A DNA stretch of 58,926 nt. Source: CAYJBH01 sp964370605 (GTDB lineage Bacteria > Bacillota > Clostridia > Oscillospirales > Ruminococcaceae). The position numbers were made by a program, and so were the translations under genes. Shown here piece by piece: positions 34,954 through 42,787 of the stretch (the first letter of the stretch is position 1; each line of letters begins with the position of its first letter). The stretch spans positions 1 to 58,926 of the forward strand of contig CAYJJX010000017.1 in assembly GCA_964370605.1 (NCBI GenBank), written 5' to 3'. The notes beneath the pieces were generated by a model. It was not told the DNA's origin, did not search any database, and saw nothing but the letters and a program-made list of their open reading frames with translations.

Positions 34954-35745
34954 CTATTTCTCCTGCTTTTTTCCGCTGGGGCTGTAAATGTTCATGCCAC
35001 TATATATCTCTATCATCTCGCGGCGAAGGGCGTTTGTTATATCCAGCCTGATTTTCGGCGATATTTCATAGGTATCGGCATTGAAGAGGTAATTTTGAAG
35101 TACAATGTCCTTGATTAACATCTTTGTATGAAATATGTTAGACTGATAAACATTGAGGTCGATAGAATCATAACGCTTCAGAATCGACTCGTCAATATAG
35201 TCTTGAATCGAGGTGATTTCATGGTCAAGGAACAATTTCTTTCCGTTCATTTCACGAGTAAACCCTCGCACTCTGTAATCCATAGTTATTATATCCGACT
35301 CAAAGCTGTTGATCAAGAAATCCAGCGTAGACAGTGGCGTGATCTCGCCACATGTGGCGACATCAATATCTACACGAAATGTAGCAATGGAGGACTCAGG
35401 ATGATATTCCGGATAGGTGTGAACCGTCACATGACTCTTGTCAAGATGGGCAACCTGCGTCTCACCGCTACGCTTTTTATACATGCTTTCTTCCGCAATC
35501 AAAAATGTAACCGATGCTCCTTGTGGTTCATAGTCCTGCTTTGAAATATTGAGCACAGTTGCACCAATCATGTTGGTAAGCTTGGTCAAAATATCGGTCA
35601 AGCGGTCGGAGTTGTATTGCTCATTGATATACTTGATATAATCACGCTGTTCCCGCTCTGTCTTGGCGTAACATATATCATAGATATTGAAGCTGAGCGA
35701 CTTTGTGAGATTGTTGAACCCATAAAGATGAAGTTTATCTGCCAT
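34954..35745 (-). CDS. speD: S-adenosylmethionine decarboxylase proenzyme (E. coli-type)
   Basis: Makes decarboxylated SAM, the aminopropyl donor for SpeE. 263 residues, matching the long bacterial class 1a enzyme rather than the 120-residue Bacillus type. Self-cleavage at KSHVTVHTYPE would make S104 the pyruvoyl residue; the C-terminus has the DLNVYQSNIFHTKMLIKD segment. ATG 35745 is preceded by AGGAAGGGGAAAG. It is the first gene of the polyamine operon, and its start lies only about 30 nt past a transcription terminator, so expression depends on readthrough (see the leader). Confidence 0.93.
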   Translation of the reverse strand: MADKLHLYGFNNLTKSLSFNIYDICYAKTEREQRDYIKYINEQYNSDRLTDILTKLTNMIGATVLNISKQDYEPQGASVTFLIAEESMYKKRSGETQVAHLDKSHVTVHTYPEYHPESSIATFRVDIDVATCGEITPLSTLDFLINSFESDIITMDYRVRGFTREMNGKKLFLDHEITSIQDYIDESILKRYDSIDLNVYQSNIFHTKMLIKDIVLQNYLFNADTYEISPKIRLDITNALRREMIEIYSGMNIYSPSGKKQEK

Positions 35746-35773
35746 CGTTGAACTTTCCCCTTCCTAATCAAAC

Positions 35774-35804
35774 AAAAAAAGGTGTGCCACACAGGACACA
35801 CCTT
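35774..35804 (-). terminator. Intrinsic terminator/attenuator just before speD
   Basis: On the minus strand AAGGTGTG pairs with CACACCTT, with two more C-G pairs after a bulged T and a 5-nt loop, followed by seven T. It lies between the operon promoter and the speD ribosome binding site. Confidence 0.75.
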
Positions 35805-35881
35805 AAAATACAGTCGTTTAGATACTTCGCCGAAAAAGCAGACCTCTTTCACTCTTATTGACAGTTTTACAAGTGTGTATC

Positions 35882-35986
35882 CTAAAATAATACACTTCGG
35901 GCGAATGAACCCAACAGGCAATTAAGTTGCCAGCTTATAAAAATAGGATTTTTGCGATAATCAATAAGGTGAATACGCTCCACCAT
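35882..35986 (-). CDS. Candidate 34-residue leader peptide upstream of speD
   Basis: Short ORF from ATG 35986 to TAG 35882-35884 in the speD leader: begins MVERIHLIDYRKNPIF and ends LLGSFARSVLF. Its last five codons form the 5' arm of the hairpin that competes with the antiterminator, and its stop codon lies in that hairpin's loop. There is no good ribosome binding site before the ATG (nearest purine-rich GGCG is about 18 nt away), so translation is uncertain and it may be chance. Confidence 0.3.
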   Translation of the reverse strand: MVERIHLIDYRKNPIFISWQLNCLLGSFARSVLF

Positions 35987-36031
35987 ATCTGTGAAATTTT
36001 CGCCGCGACACTTTCGTATCGCTACATGGGA

Positions 36032-36060
36032 ATTATAATATAAAATGATTTTTTTGTCAA
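36032..36060 (-). promoter_or_regulatory. Promoter of the polyamine operon
   Basis: Minus strand: TTGACA (36055-36060), 17-bp spacer, TATAAT (36032-36037); full consensus. The -35 box begins 4 bp after the stop codon of the upstream glycosyltransferase gene. Confidence 0.85.
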
Positions 36061-36064
36061 TATT

Positions 36065-37012
36065 TTAAACGAAATTTGTCATCGAAGATTGTTCGATGTT
36101 TATCGTCTCTTTAATCAGATACTGCGGGGCGCTGTTGAGACTGATATACATACGCCCGATATACTCTCCTATCATTCCGAGCATTAACATGATCATGCCA
36201 CCAATAAACAGCAGTGCCGCCATGGTGGAACTATATCCAAGAGGCACGTCGGGACTTGACATCCAGTTCACAATGGTATATGCAAGATAGACAAACCCAC
36301 CAAGAGCACACAAAAAACCAATAATCGATGCGATTCGAAGCGGTTTTATAGAAAAGGCGGTAAACCCATTCAACCACAATGAAATCAGTTTCTTTAATGT
36401 ATATCCCGATCTTCCTGCTGTCCTCGGTTTGAGTGTAACGGGAACAACCGCTATATTTTTTGTAGCACGAAATATCAAACCGCCAAGATACGGGTAAGGG
36501 TTGTTGTACCGGATCATCTCCTGTGCAATGAATTTCTTCATCGCGTAAAAACTGGTGATCTTGACGTGTTTCGGTTTTGACAACAAGAACCCTGCCATCA
36601 TATCGTTGAACTTGCTTCCAAGATTGCGAAAAAATCCTCGTTCGCTGTCGGGATAGTTTGCGTAGACCACATCAAAACCTTCTTCAATCTTGTCGGCGAG
36701 TTTAAATGTGTCTTCGATCGGTATCTGTCCATCGTCATCTACCGAGATAATAATATCCCCTTGTGCAAAACGATATCCTGCCATCAACGCCGAATGTTGA
36801 CCAAAATTTTTAGAGAAGTTGATCGCTTTAATGTTGTCGCTCTCTTTTGCAAGAGTTTTTATTACTCCATATACATCATCGGGAGAACAGTCATTCACAA
36901 GAACGATTTCATAATCACACGCAGGCCGGGTTGACATAACATTTTTAATTTCACCAACGACATCGGCGAGACTATCCTGTGAGCCGTAACATGGTATGAC
37001 AAATGATAACAT
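36065..37012 (-). CDS. GtrB/ArnC-like polyprenyl-phosphate glycosyltransferase (GT2)
   Basis: Transfers a sugar from a nucleotide donor to a polyprenyl phosphate on the inner face of the membrane. 315 residues: a GT-A domain (1-225) with VIPCYGSQDSL, the VNDCSPDD aspartates near 41-47 and the DXD-like ISVDDDGQIPIED near 95, then two membrane segments (about 228-250 and 262-287), the layout of GtrB, ArnC and DPM1-like enzymes. It is the last gene of a three-gene operon after wecE-like and acetyltransferase genes; its start overlaps the acetyltransferase stop (TAATG). The sugar is probably the amino sugar made by those genes. Confidence 0.87.
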   Translation of the reverse strand: MLSFVIPCYGSQDSLADVVGEIKNVMSTRPACDYEIVLVNDCSPDDVYGVIKTLAKESDNIKAINFSKNFGQHSALMAGYRFAQGDIIISVDDDGQIPIEDTFKLADKIEEGFDVVYANYPDSERGFFRNLGSKFNDMMAGFLLSKPKHVKITSFYAMKKFIAQEMIRYNNPYPYLGGLIFRATKNIAVVPVTLKPRTAGRSGYTLKKLISLWLNGFTAFSIKPLRIASIIGFLCALGGFVYLAYTIVNWMSSPDVPLGYSSTMAALLFIGGMIMLMLGMIGEYIGRMYISLNSAPQYLIKETINIEQSSMTNFV

Positions 37013-37539
37013 TACACCTCCTCCGCTACACTAAAGATCGCCATGAATGTAACATCTCGATAAACACCCTTGAGTTTAACGTCTTGACGAAACACACCTT
37101 CCAAAACAAATCCGGATCTCTTGTAGCTACTTACTGCACGTTCGTTGTCTGATAGTACACGCAAAAAAACCTTGTTGAGTCCCAACTCCTCAAAGGCGAA
37201 TTTTGTTGTCAAGTCGGTAGCTATGCTCGCATAGCCTTTACCTAAATACTCTTCTTCTCCAATATAAATCCCAAATTCCGCTTTGCCGTGAAAGCGGTCG
37301 ATGTCTCGTATATAGGTAGTGCCTATCGGAGTTTGGGACGGCAGGTGTTCAATAATAAATTGATATACATTTCCGGTATAAACTTGGGTTTCAATCCAAA
37401 GATTATGTATCTCACGAGTCAGATCCTCTTGATAAATAAAATTGTCCCGCACCCTTTCAGAGTTCCTCCACCTCAAAATGCGGTCAGTATCATTCATTTT
37501 TATCGGCCTAAGACCAATGTCCCCTCTTATCATATCCAT
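37012..37539 (-). CDS. GNAT N-acetyltransferase, probably acting on a nucleotide amino sugar
   Basis: 175 residues of the RimJ/PseH-like GNAT type: LRPIKMNDTDRILRWRNSE near the start and the acetyl-CoA loop EEYLGKGYASIATDLTTKFA, then LGLNKVFLRVLSDNERAVSSY and YKRSGFVLEG. Next to an aminotransferase of the WecE type, it most likely acetylates the 4-amino group of the sugar nucleotide, like PseH, WecD or FdtC. Start ATG 37539 is preferred (GAGG 9 nt upstream) over GTG 37554, which touches its own GAGG. Coupled to the glycosyltransferase by a TAATG overlap. Confidence 0.82.
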   Translation of the reverse strand: MDMIRGDIGLRPIKMNDTDRILRWRNSERVRDNFIYQEDLTREIHNLWIETQVYTGNVYQFIIEHLPSQTPIGTTYIRDIDRFHGKAEFGIYIGEEEYLGKGYASIATDLTTKFAFEELGLNKVFLRVLSDNERAVSSYKRSGFVLEGVFRQDVKLKGVYRDVTFMAIFSVAEEV

Positions 37540-37566
37540 AAAATCCGTCCTCACCCTCGTTTGCTT

Positions 37567-38700
37567 TTATTTGTAGAAGCTGTCGATACTCTCAATTATT
37601 TTTTTCTGATCTCTTTCACTTAAACCATAATACATCGGAAGCCGCAAAATTCTCTCGCTCTCACTTGTGGTATATCTATCTACACCGTCAAACCTACTGT
37701 ACTTCAATCCAGCCTCGGCACTGTGGAGCGGTATGTAATGAAAAATCGCCATTATGTCGCGCTGTTTCAAATATGATATCAGTTGTTCTCGCTTTTGAAT
37801 ATTCGCCAATTTGATATAATACATATGGGCGTTATGTGCACATTCATCGGGCACATAAGGAGTTTCAATCTCTGTCACATTTTTTAGTTCGGCAAAAAAC
37901 TTGTCGTATACCAACCAGTTCTTTTTTCGCTCCTCATTGATCACCTGCGCCACCTCAAGCTGAGCCCATAAAAACGCGGCATTCATCTCACTTGGAAGGT
38001 AGGACGATCCAACATCTACCCATGAATATTTATCTACCTGTCCGCGGAAAAACTTGCTACGATCAGTGCCTTTTTCCCGAATAATCTCTGCTCGTTCTAC
38101 AAATCGTTCATTATTTATTAACAGCGCTCCACCCTCACCCATAGAATAATTCTTGGTTTCATGGAAAGAGAAACAACCAAAATCACCGAGTGCTCCGAGC
38201 GCACGACCTTTATAGGTCGACATCACCCCCTGCGCCGCATCCTCTATCACAAAAAGATTATGCCGCTTTGCTATGTCGTTGATTGTGTCCATTTCACAAG
38301 CCACGCCGGCATAGTGCACAGGTACAATCGCCTTAGTTCTGTCGGTTATCGCATTCTCAATCAACGTTTCATCTATATTCATGGTGTCGGGGCGAATATC
38401 GACAAAAACAATATGTGCCCCACGAAGCACAAATGCATTTGCGGTAGACACAAAGGTGTACGATGGCATTATGACTTCATCGCCGGGCCCGATGTCACAC
38501 AATATCGCCGCCATCTCGATGGCATGGGTGCAAGATGTTGTCAGCAGCGCTTTCCTACACCCTGTCTTATGCTCAATCCACTCGTTGCAGCGTTTGGTAA
38601 ACTCACCGTCACCACAAATCTTATGGTTTGCGACAGCTTGTTTGATGTATTGAAGTTCTTTATCGGTGCCGGTACCGGGCGGGATGTTGAAGGTTATCAA
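37567..38700 (-). CDS. dTDP-4-amino-4,6-dideoxy-sugar aminotransferase (WecE/RffA-like)
   Basis: PLP aminotransferase of the DegT/DnrJ/EryC1 family, which makes a 4-amino-4,6-dideoxy nucleotide sugar from the 4-keto form. 377 residues, matching WecE (about 376). Signatures: MITFNIPPGTGTDKELQYIK at the start, EVIMPSYTFVSTANAFVLRG, VIEDAAQGV, and the PLP lysine in FSFHETKNYSMGEGGA. TTG 38700 is the start: AAGGAG lies 7 nt before it and it aligns with the family N-terminus; the frame runs on to 38754. First gene of the minus-strand glycan operon. The keto-sugar precursor genes are elsewhere. Confidence 0.9.
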   Translation of the reverse strand: MITFNIPPGTGTDKELQYIKQAVANHKICGDGEFTKRCNEWIEHKTGCRKALLTTSCTHAIEMAAILCDIGPGDEVIMPSYTFVSTANAFVLRGAHIVFVDIRPDTMNIDETLIENAITDRTKAIVPVHYAGVACEMDTINDIAKRHNLFVIEDAAQGVMSTYKGRALGALGDFGCFSFHETKNYSMGEGGALLINNERFVERAEIIREKGTDRSKFFRGQVDKYSWVDVGSSYLPSEMNAAFLWAQLEVAQVINEERKKNWLVYDKFFAELKNVTEIETPYVPDECAHNAHMYYIKLANIQKREQLISYLKQRDIMAIFHYIPLHSAEAGLKYSRFDGVDRYTTSESERILRLPMYYGLSERDQKKIIESIDSFYK

Positions 38701-38827
38701 GTGAGGACTCCTTAAACCATTATAGTTTGCAATAAAACAAATAGCCGTTTGCAATAGCTGAAACTATTTTAAAACGACTTATTATCAAAGCGCTTTTCAG
38801 TGTTTTGATTTAGATAAACACATATTT

Positions 38828-38856
38828 ATTATATAAGGTATAGAATTGTTTGTCAA
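38828..38856 (-). promoter_or_regulatory. Promoter of the aminotransferase/acetyltransferase/GtrB operon
   Basis: Minus strand: TTGACA (38851-38856), 17-bp spacer, TATAAT (38828-38833); consensus. Leader of about 120 nt to TTG 38700. Confidence 0.75.
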
Positions 38857-38925
38857 ATAAATAACTGAAATATTATCTTTCATCTACTCATGAATCTATG
38901 GTTTGGTAATAAAGATATTTCCTTA

Positions 38926-38953
38926 TTGAAAAATATAATAAATGTGTTATACT
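38926..38953 (+). promoter_or_regulatory. Promoter of the GtrII-like gene
   Basis: TTGAAA (38926-38931), 16-bp spacer, TATACT (38948-38953), about 45 bp before the start codon. Confidence 0.55.
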
Positions 38954-39001
38954 TATAGCATATTTATTTTAAATTAACAAATACAAAACGGAATGGTATC
39001 A

Positions 39002-40645
39002 ATGATTTCCAATTTACAAAACAATAGCGCCTCGCTGACAGCAAATTTGAAACCTTTTAATAGCTACAGATGGGCTCTACACATTACAATTTGTTTGGTT
39101 ACGTCAATCCTTACCTTTGCCTATGCCGCTACGCACTTAAGCATCGGAATAGATGATTTGTTTTTCCAAGAGTATCGTGACCCTAATATTAACTACTCAG
39201 TTTTAAATCAAAGTCGTTGGGGATACTACATTTTGTTATATCTAACGCATTCTTTAGAACTGAACCCATTGATTGCATACGCTCAGGCTATGATTTATCT
39301 TCCTCTTGCAGCCATCGTATTGTCTTTGATATTTTTGGAAGCTTCAAATAGTCGTATTACTAATTTTCAACTTATTGTTTTTGAAACAATGTTCGTTTCT
39401 TTCCCTCTCTCGAGTGAGCTGTTTGTTTTTGACATGAGCGTTGCTCCAATTGCACTTAGCTTTCTGATGGTATCTTGCTCTGTCTATTTTGGTCTCAAAT
39501 TTGAAACCTCAAATAAAATATGGTATGCCATACCATCTATTTTATTAATGTCTATTGTCAGCAAAATGTATGAAAGCCTATTTTTCGTATATGCAGTATC
39601 ACTGCTGTCAGTCTATTTTATTCAACTATATTTTAGCCAAGATAAAAACAGCAAAAAATTACATCGATATATTTTGTCTGGGTTGAAACATGTTGCAATT
39701 CTTGTGTCAGCCTTTGCACTCGGCGCACTGATTGGCGAAATCATAGGGTGGTTATTAAAAATAGATGTTTACACAAAATTTGTCGAAAGCTCATACCTTT
39801 ATGATAATTTTAGCCTCTATGGATTCTTGTCTAATCTATACTTCACATTTATCACAGTTGCACCATATTATTTACCTATATTGTTTTTTGTTTTCAGTGT
39901 AATTTTTTTGACATTGTGCTCTATAACAATGTCAGTAAAATATAAAAACATCATACCCGTCTTTTTAGTTGTCTTAATGGGTATCTCAATTTTTTCACTC
40001 TCGTTTATTTGGGGAAATGCTCAACTATATAGACAAAGTCAAGCTTTATCAGTTTTTGTGGCGTTCAGTTTTATGTTCGCCGTAATAGTTGTATCTGATC
40101 ATGCAAAAAATAAGATCATAAAGTCTTTAACCTATATGTTAGTGATTTTTTCAATTTTAAATCAAATTGTATGTATAAATAGAATATATATTCAAGATCA
40201 TGCAAGAAGCAACTACGAATTATCAACCGCAGAAGAGATCGGAACTTACATAGAAGACCATTTAAGCAATCCCGAAAAACCTGTGATTTTCAAGGGAGTA
40301 TTGACTGGATTTCCGGAAAACACATATCGTGTGTTCGGAGTTAATCAAAGAACTTTCTTTGCACATAGCGTTAACTCGCTATCCAAACTATTTATTGGCG
40401 ACGAATTGTTTGGAGGGCAATATTTCATCCAACAAGGACATACCTCTGTTATCACACATGGGTTTACAACATACTATGGACCCAGCGGTGGAACATTGAA
40501 AGTTTTGGAGCATGTTGGATTCTCGTTTAATCAAGCGACATTGGAACAATATAATGAAGCTTTAGACCTTTATTCAGATATGCCTAGTTGGCCTGAAGAT
40601 GGTTGTGCTATTGAGACTGATGAATATTTTGTGATCAATTTCTAG
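39002..40645 (+). CDS. GtrII-like multi-membrane glucosyltransferase-domain protein
   Basis: About 547 residues with roughly 10-12 membrane segments in the first 400 and an extracytoplasmic C-terminal part (about 405-547). The N-terminal IGIDDLFFQEYRD and QSRWGYYILLYL segments resemble the Glucos_trans_II (GtrII) family, GT-C type enzymes that move sugars from polyprenyl phosphate onto surface glycans. ATG 39002 has CGGA 9 nt upstream and is preferred to ATG 38993. The gene is clearly more AT-rich than its neighbours and lies beside a gene remnant, suggesting recent transfer. Divergent from the GtrB-like operon, which could supply its lipid-linked donor. Confidence 0.65.
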   Translation: MISNLQNNSASLTANLKPFNSYRWALHITICLVTSILTFAYAATHLSIGIDDLFFQEYRDPNINYSVLNQSRWGYYILLYLTHSLELNPLIAYAQAMIYLPLAAIVLSLIFLEASNSRITNFQLIVFETMFVSFPLSSELFVFDMSVAPIALSFLMVSCSVYFGLKFETSNKIWYAIPSILLMSIVSKMYESLFFVYAVSLLSVYFIQLYFSQDKNSKKLHRYILSGLKHVAILVSAFALGALIGEIIGWLLKIDVYTKFVESSYLYDNFSLYGFLSNLYFTFITVAPYYLPILFFVFSVIFLTLCSITMSVKYKNIIPVFLVVLMGISIFSLSFIWGNAQLYRQSQALSVFVAFSFMFAVIVVSDHAKNKIIKSLTYMLVIFSILNQIVCINRIYIQDHARSNYELSTAEEIGTYIEDHLSNPEKPVIFKGVLTGFPENTYRVFGVNQRTFFAHSVNSLSKLFIGDELFGGQYFIQQGHTSVITHGFTTYYGPSGGTLKVLEHVGFSFNQATLEQYNEALDLYSDMPSWPEDGCAIETDEYFVINF

Positions 40646-40690
40646 GTATTGCTTCATTATATTATTGAAAATGACTTTATATGCCTATAA

Positions 40691-40909
40691 TTAATATGAC
40701 ATCTGAATCAGTTCTTTTTCATCAGCTAAGTCATAATGACTATATCTTGTGTCGCCGCGCCTATCAGGTATATCAACGTTATCTTTAAGAAACAATCCAA
40801 AATGTGTTGATATCTTTTCCATACCATAAATGTTCATATGCCCATCATCTTTAAAATCTTTGCTGAAATCAATGTTTAATTCATTATAGAGTTCATTGTA
40901 ATTTATAAA
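40691..40909 (-). pseudogene. 3' remnant of a surface-polysaccharide gene (SGNH/AlgX-like)
   Basis: A stop-to-stop frame of 72 codons without a proper start reads like the C-terminus of a real protein: INYNELYNELNIDFSKDFK, then DDGHMNIYGMEKISTHFG and a charged end. The D..HMN..G..K pattern resembles the catalytic Asp/His end of SGNH or AlgX-like acetyltransferase-associated proteins. An in-frame TAA (40910-40912) precedes it and no upstream part is seen, so it is a truncated leftover. The family guess is weak. Confidence 0.5.
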
Positions 40910-40990
40910 TTATGTATTATTAAAACACAAGTATCATTTTTTTGTTTAGATTTGTAATATAACAATAGTTGCAAAATAAATTCAAAAATT

Positions 40991-41029
40991 AAAGGCTTGA
41001 CACCTGCTAATCACAAATACCAAGCCCTT
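40991..41029 (-). terminator. Possible terminator of the uxu operon
   Basis: Minus strand: AAGGGCTTG (41029-41021) pairs with CAAGCCTTT (40999-40991) with one mismatch, loop 21 nt, followed by AATTTTT. It lies about 100 nt after the uxuB stop. The remaining DNA here (40910-41131) is AT-rich with no gene seen. Confidence 0.5.
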
Positions 41030-41131
41030 ATTGCTGTATAATTATTCGATTTGAATAATTTATTTAATTGTTGTGTGTAATTTCTGGGGTCACTTCATAA
41101 CTTGCCGGCCGTTTGTTTGCATTACTATTTA

Positions 41132-42733
41132 TTATAGATATTTACTCAACGTGTTCCTCACTGCGCCTTTTCCTGCGATCAATTCGCAGAACATTCCTTC
41201 GATTTTTTCAGACAAGCCACACTTTACAAGATCGACTCCGAAAATTTTCTCATTCGAAAGAATTGATTGTAGTTCACCGCCATAACTGCCTCCAAGACTT
41301 ATGCCTTTGAGCTTGCCTGTCAACTCTTCTGCCAGCGGGTCGGGGCTGAGCGGGAAAGATTCGTCGTTATCGTCTACCGCAAGGAGATAACGGAACCACC
41401 CTGCAATGGCAAGCGGTATATAGACAAGGTCGGTGACGTTCAATTTTTCATCCGCAATATAAGACTTGATCGTCTCGCCGAAACGAATGCCCACTTTTTG
41501 CGAAGTGTCTGTAACAATACGCTGTGGTTCGTCCGGAATAAATGGGTTTTTCAGTCGCTCGTTTACCACCTCGTCGATAAATTTTTCCGGACTGATTATC
41601 TTGGGATCTACCACCACCGGCATGCCTTCTTTATATCCGATATTCTCTACCAGCGCAAGCAGTTGCGGATCACGCATGGCCTCGTACACACGGTTGATTC
41701 CCAGCACACAGGCATAGACCGACAGTGCAGTGTGAAGCGGATTGAGGCAGGTGGTAACCTTCATGGTCTCCGTTTTGTTAACCGTCTCACGATCGGTAAC
41801 ATAAACACCGCCCTTTTCAAGCTCGGGACGTCCATTCGGGAACTTGTCCTCAATAACAAGGTATTCCGGTATCTCTGCATTGACAAACGGCGCAATAAAG
41901 GTGTTGCGTGAGGTAATTATCGGTGCCATGTCCTCTATATCGAGTTTCTCCAGTTCTTCTTCTACGCTCTTTGCAGGACGAGGGGTGATCTTATCGATCA
42001 TCGACCACGGGAACCCAACACGGGCTTCATCGCCGAGATAGGCAAGAAACTCTTGCGAAACAAAACCTTTTTCGCACCAAAGCTTGGCAATCTCCAGTAC
42101 CGAGGAGCGCAAAAGCGCACCGTTGTGACTACAATTATCCATACTGCACATTGCGATCGGATAGTTGCCTTTTTCAAAGCGTTTGAAAAGAAGAGCAGTC
42201 AATATGCTCATCACATGGTTTGGTTTTTCCGGCCCGTTTTCGATGTCGGACTTCACTATACCGAGATAGTCACCGTCAGTGGTTTTGAGGTTGTAACCCT
42301 TTTCTGTGATAGTCATGCTCACCATCTGAAGGCTCGGATTTTCAAAAGCCTTCACGATCTCGGCAAAGTCGGGGAATTCAGGATTTGCACGATAGGCACG
42401 GCTGACACCGGCAACCACCTCTTTGTCCATCTTTCCGTCCGCACGAAGCCGCACAAGCATGGTCAGACTATCATAAGGGGTATAAATCTTGTCGATGATA
42501 TCATAGTCAAAGGTATCGACTGCGATAATTCCGGTGTCTTCAACACCGGCATCCAACATGCTTTGGTTTATTCTTGCTATAAAGCCTCGGAAAATATTTC
42601 CGGCACCAAAATGAACCCATTTTGGGCGGACATCGGTGTTTTTTGCCACCTCTTCAATCGAAAAGGTGGGGAGTTTCACACCGATTTTCTCCCAGTCTGT
42701 TTTGTTTGAAATGCTTTTGATATTCAACTTCAT
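41132..42733 (-). CDS. uxuB: Fructuronate reductase (mannitol dehydrogenase family)
   Basis: Reduces D-fructuronate to D-mannonate with NADH in the glucuronate pathway. 533 residues, long-chain mannitol dehydrogenase family. WVHFGAGNIFRGFIA is the nucleotide-binding site (about 41-55), MDNCSHNGALLRSSV and the catalytic lysine region (FPWSMIDKITPRP) are typical, and KVTTCLNPLHTALS matches. ATG 42733 is preferred, with AAGGAA 10 nt upstream, over the longer frame from 42763. Last gene of the glucuronide operon. UxaB (tagaturonate reductase) is the alternative, but UxuA in the same operon favours UxuB. Confidence 0.9.
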   Translation of the reverse strand: MKLNIKSISNKTDWEKIGVKLPTFSIEEVAKNTDVRPKWVHFGAGNIFRGFIARINQSMLDAGVEDTGIIAVDTFDYDIIDKIYTPYDSLTMLVRLRADGKMDKEVVAGVSRAYRANPEFPDFAEIVKAFENPSLQMVSMTITEKGYNLKTTDGDYLGIVKSDIENGPEKPNHVMSILTALLFKRFEKGNYPIAMCSMDNCSHNGALLRSSVLEIAKLWCEKGFVSQEFLAYLGDEARVGFPWSMIDKITPRPAKSVEEELEKLDIEDMAPIITSRNTFIAPFVNAEIPEYLVIEDKFPNGRPELEKGGVYVTDRETVNKTETMKVTTCLNPLHTALSVYACVLGINRVYEAMRDPQLLALVENIGYKEGMPVVVDPKIISPEKFIDEVVNERLKNPFIPDEPQRIVTDTSQKVGIRFGETIKSYIADEKLNVTDLVYIPLAIAGWFRYLLAVDDNDESFPLSPDPLAEELTGKLKGISLGGSYGGELQSILSNEKIFGVDLVKCGLSEKIEGMFCELIAGKGAVRNTLSKYL

Positions 42734-42787
42734 ATTGTGGCTGTTCCTTTCTTGATTCATCATTCGATTGCGGAATTACAGCAAACG

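Larger units (their letters stand above)
35746..36026 (-). promoter_or_regulatory. Long structured leader of the polyamine operon, candidate attenuator
   Basis: About 280 nt of transcribed leader. Features in RNA order: a GNRA-capped hairpin next to the start (GCGATAC-GAAA-GTGTCGC, 36022 down to 36005); a 34-codon ORF (35986-35882); a hairpin GGCAA/TTGCC inside it; a hairpin formed by 35897-35890 and 35880-35871; then an intrinsic terminator. The segment 35880-35871 (ATACACACTT in RNA sense) can alternatively pair with the terminator's 5' arm (AAGGTGTG, 35804-35797, one bulge). The two foldings exclude each other, which is how an attenuator or riboswitch works. No SAM or T-box consensus was seen. 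Confidence 0.55.
38701..39001. other. AT-rich divergent intergenic region
   Basis: About 300 bp between the aminotransferase and the GtrII-like gene. It holds one promoter for each direction (listed) and no other recognisable feature. The shift to AT-rich DNA starts here. Confidence 0.6.

Noticed and set aside
35746..36031. Known SAM riboswitch or T-box in the speD leader
   Set aside because: No SAM-I core and no T-box GGGTGG-type antiterminator bulge was seen; the TATGGTGGAGCG segment only superficially recalls them.
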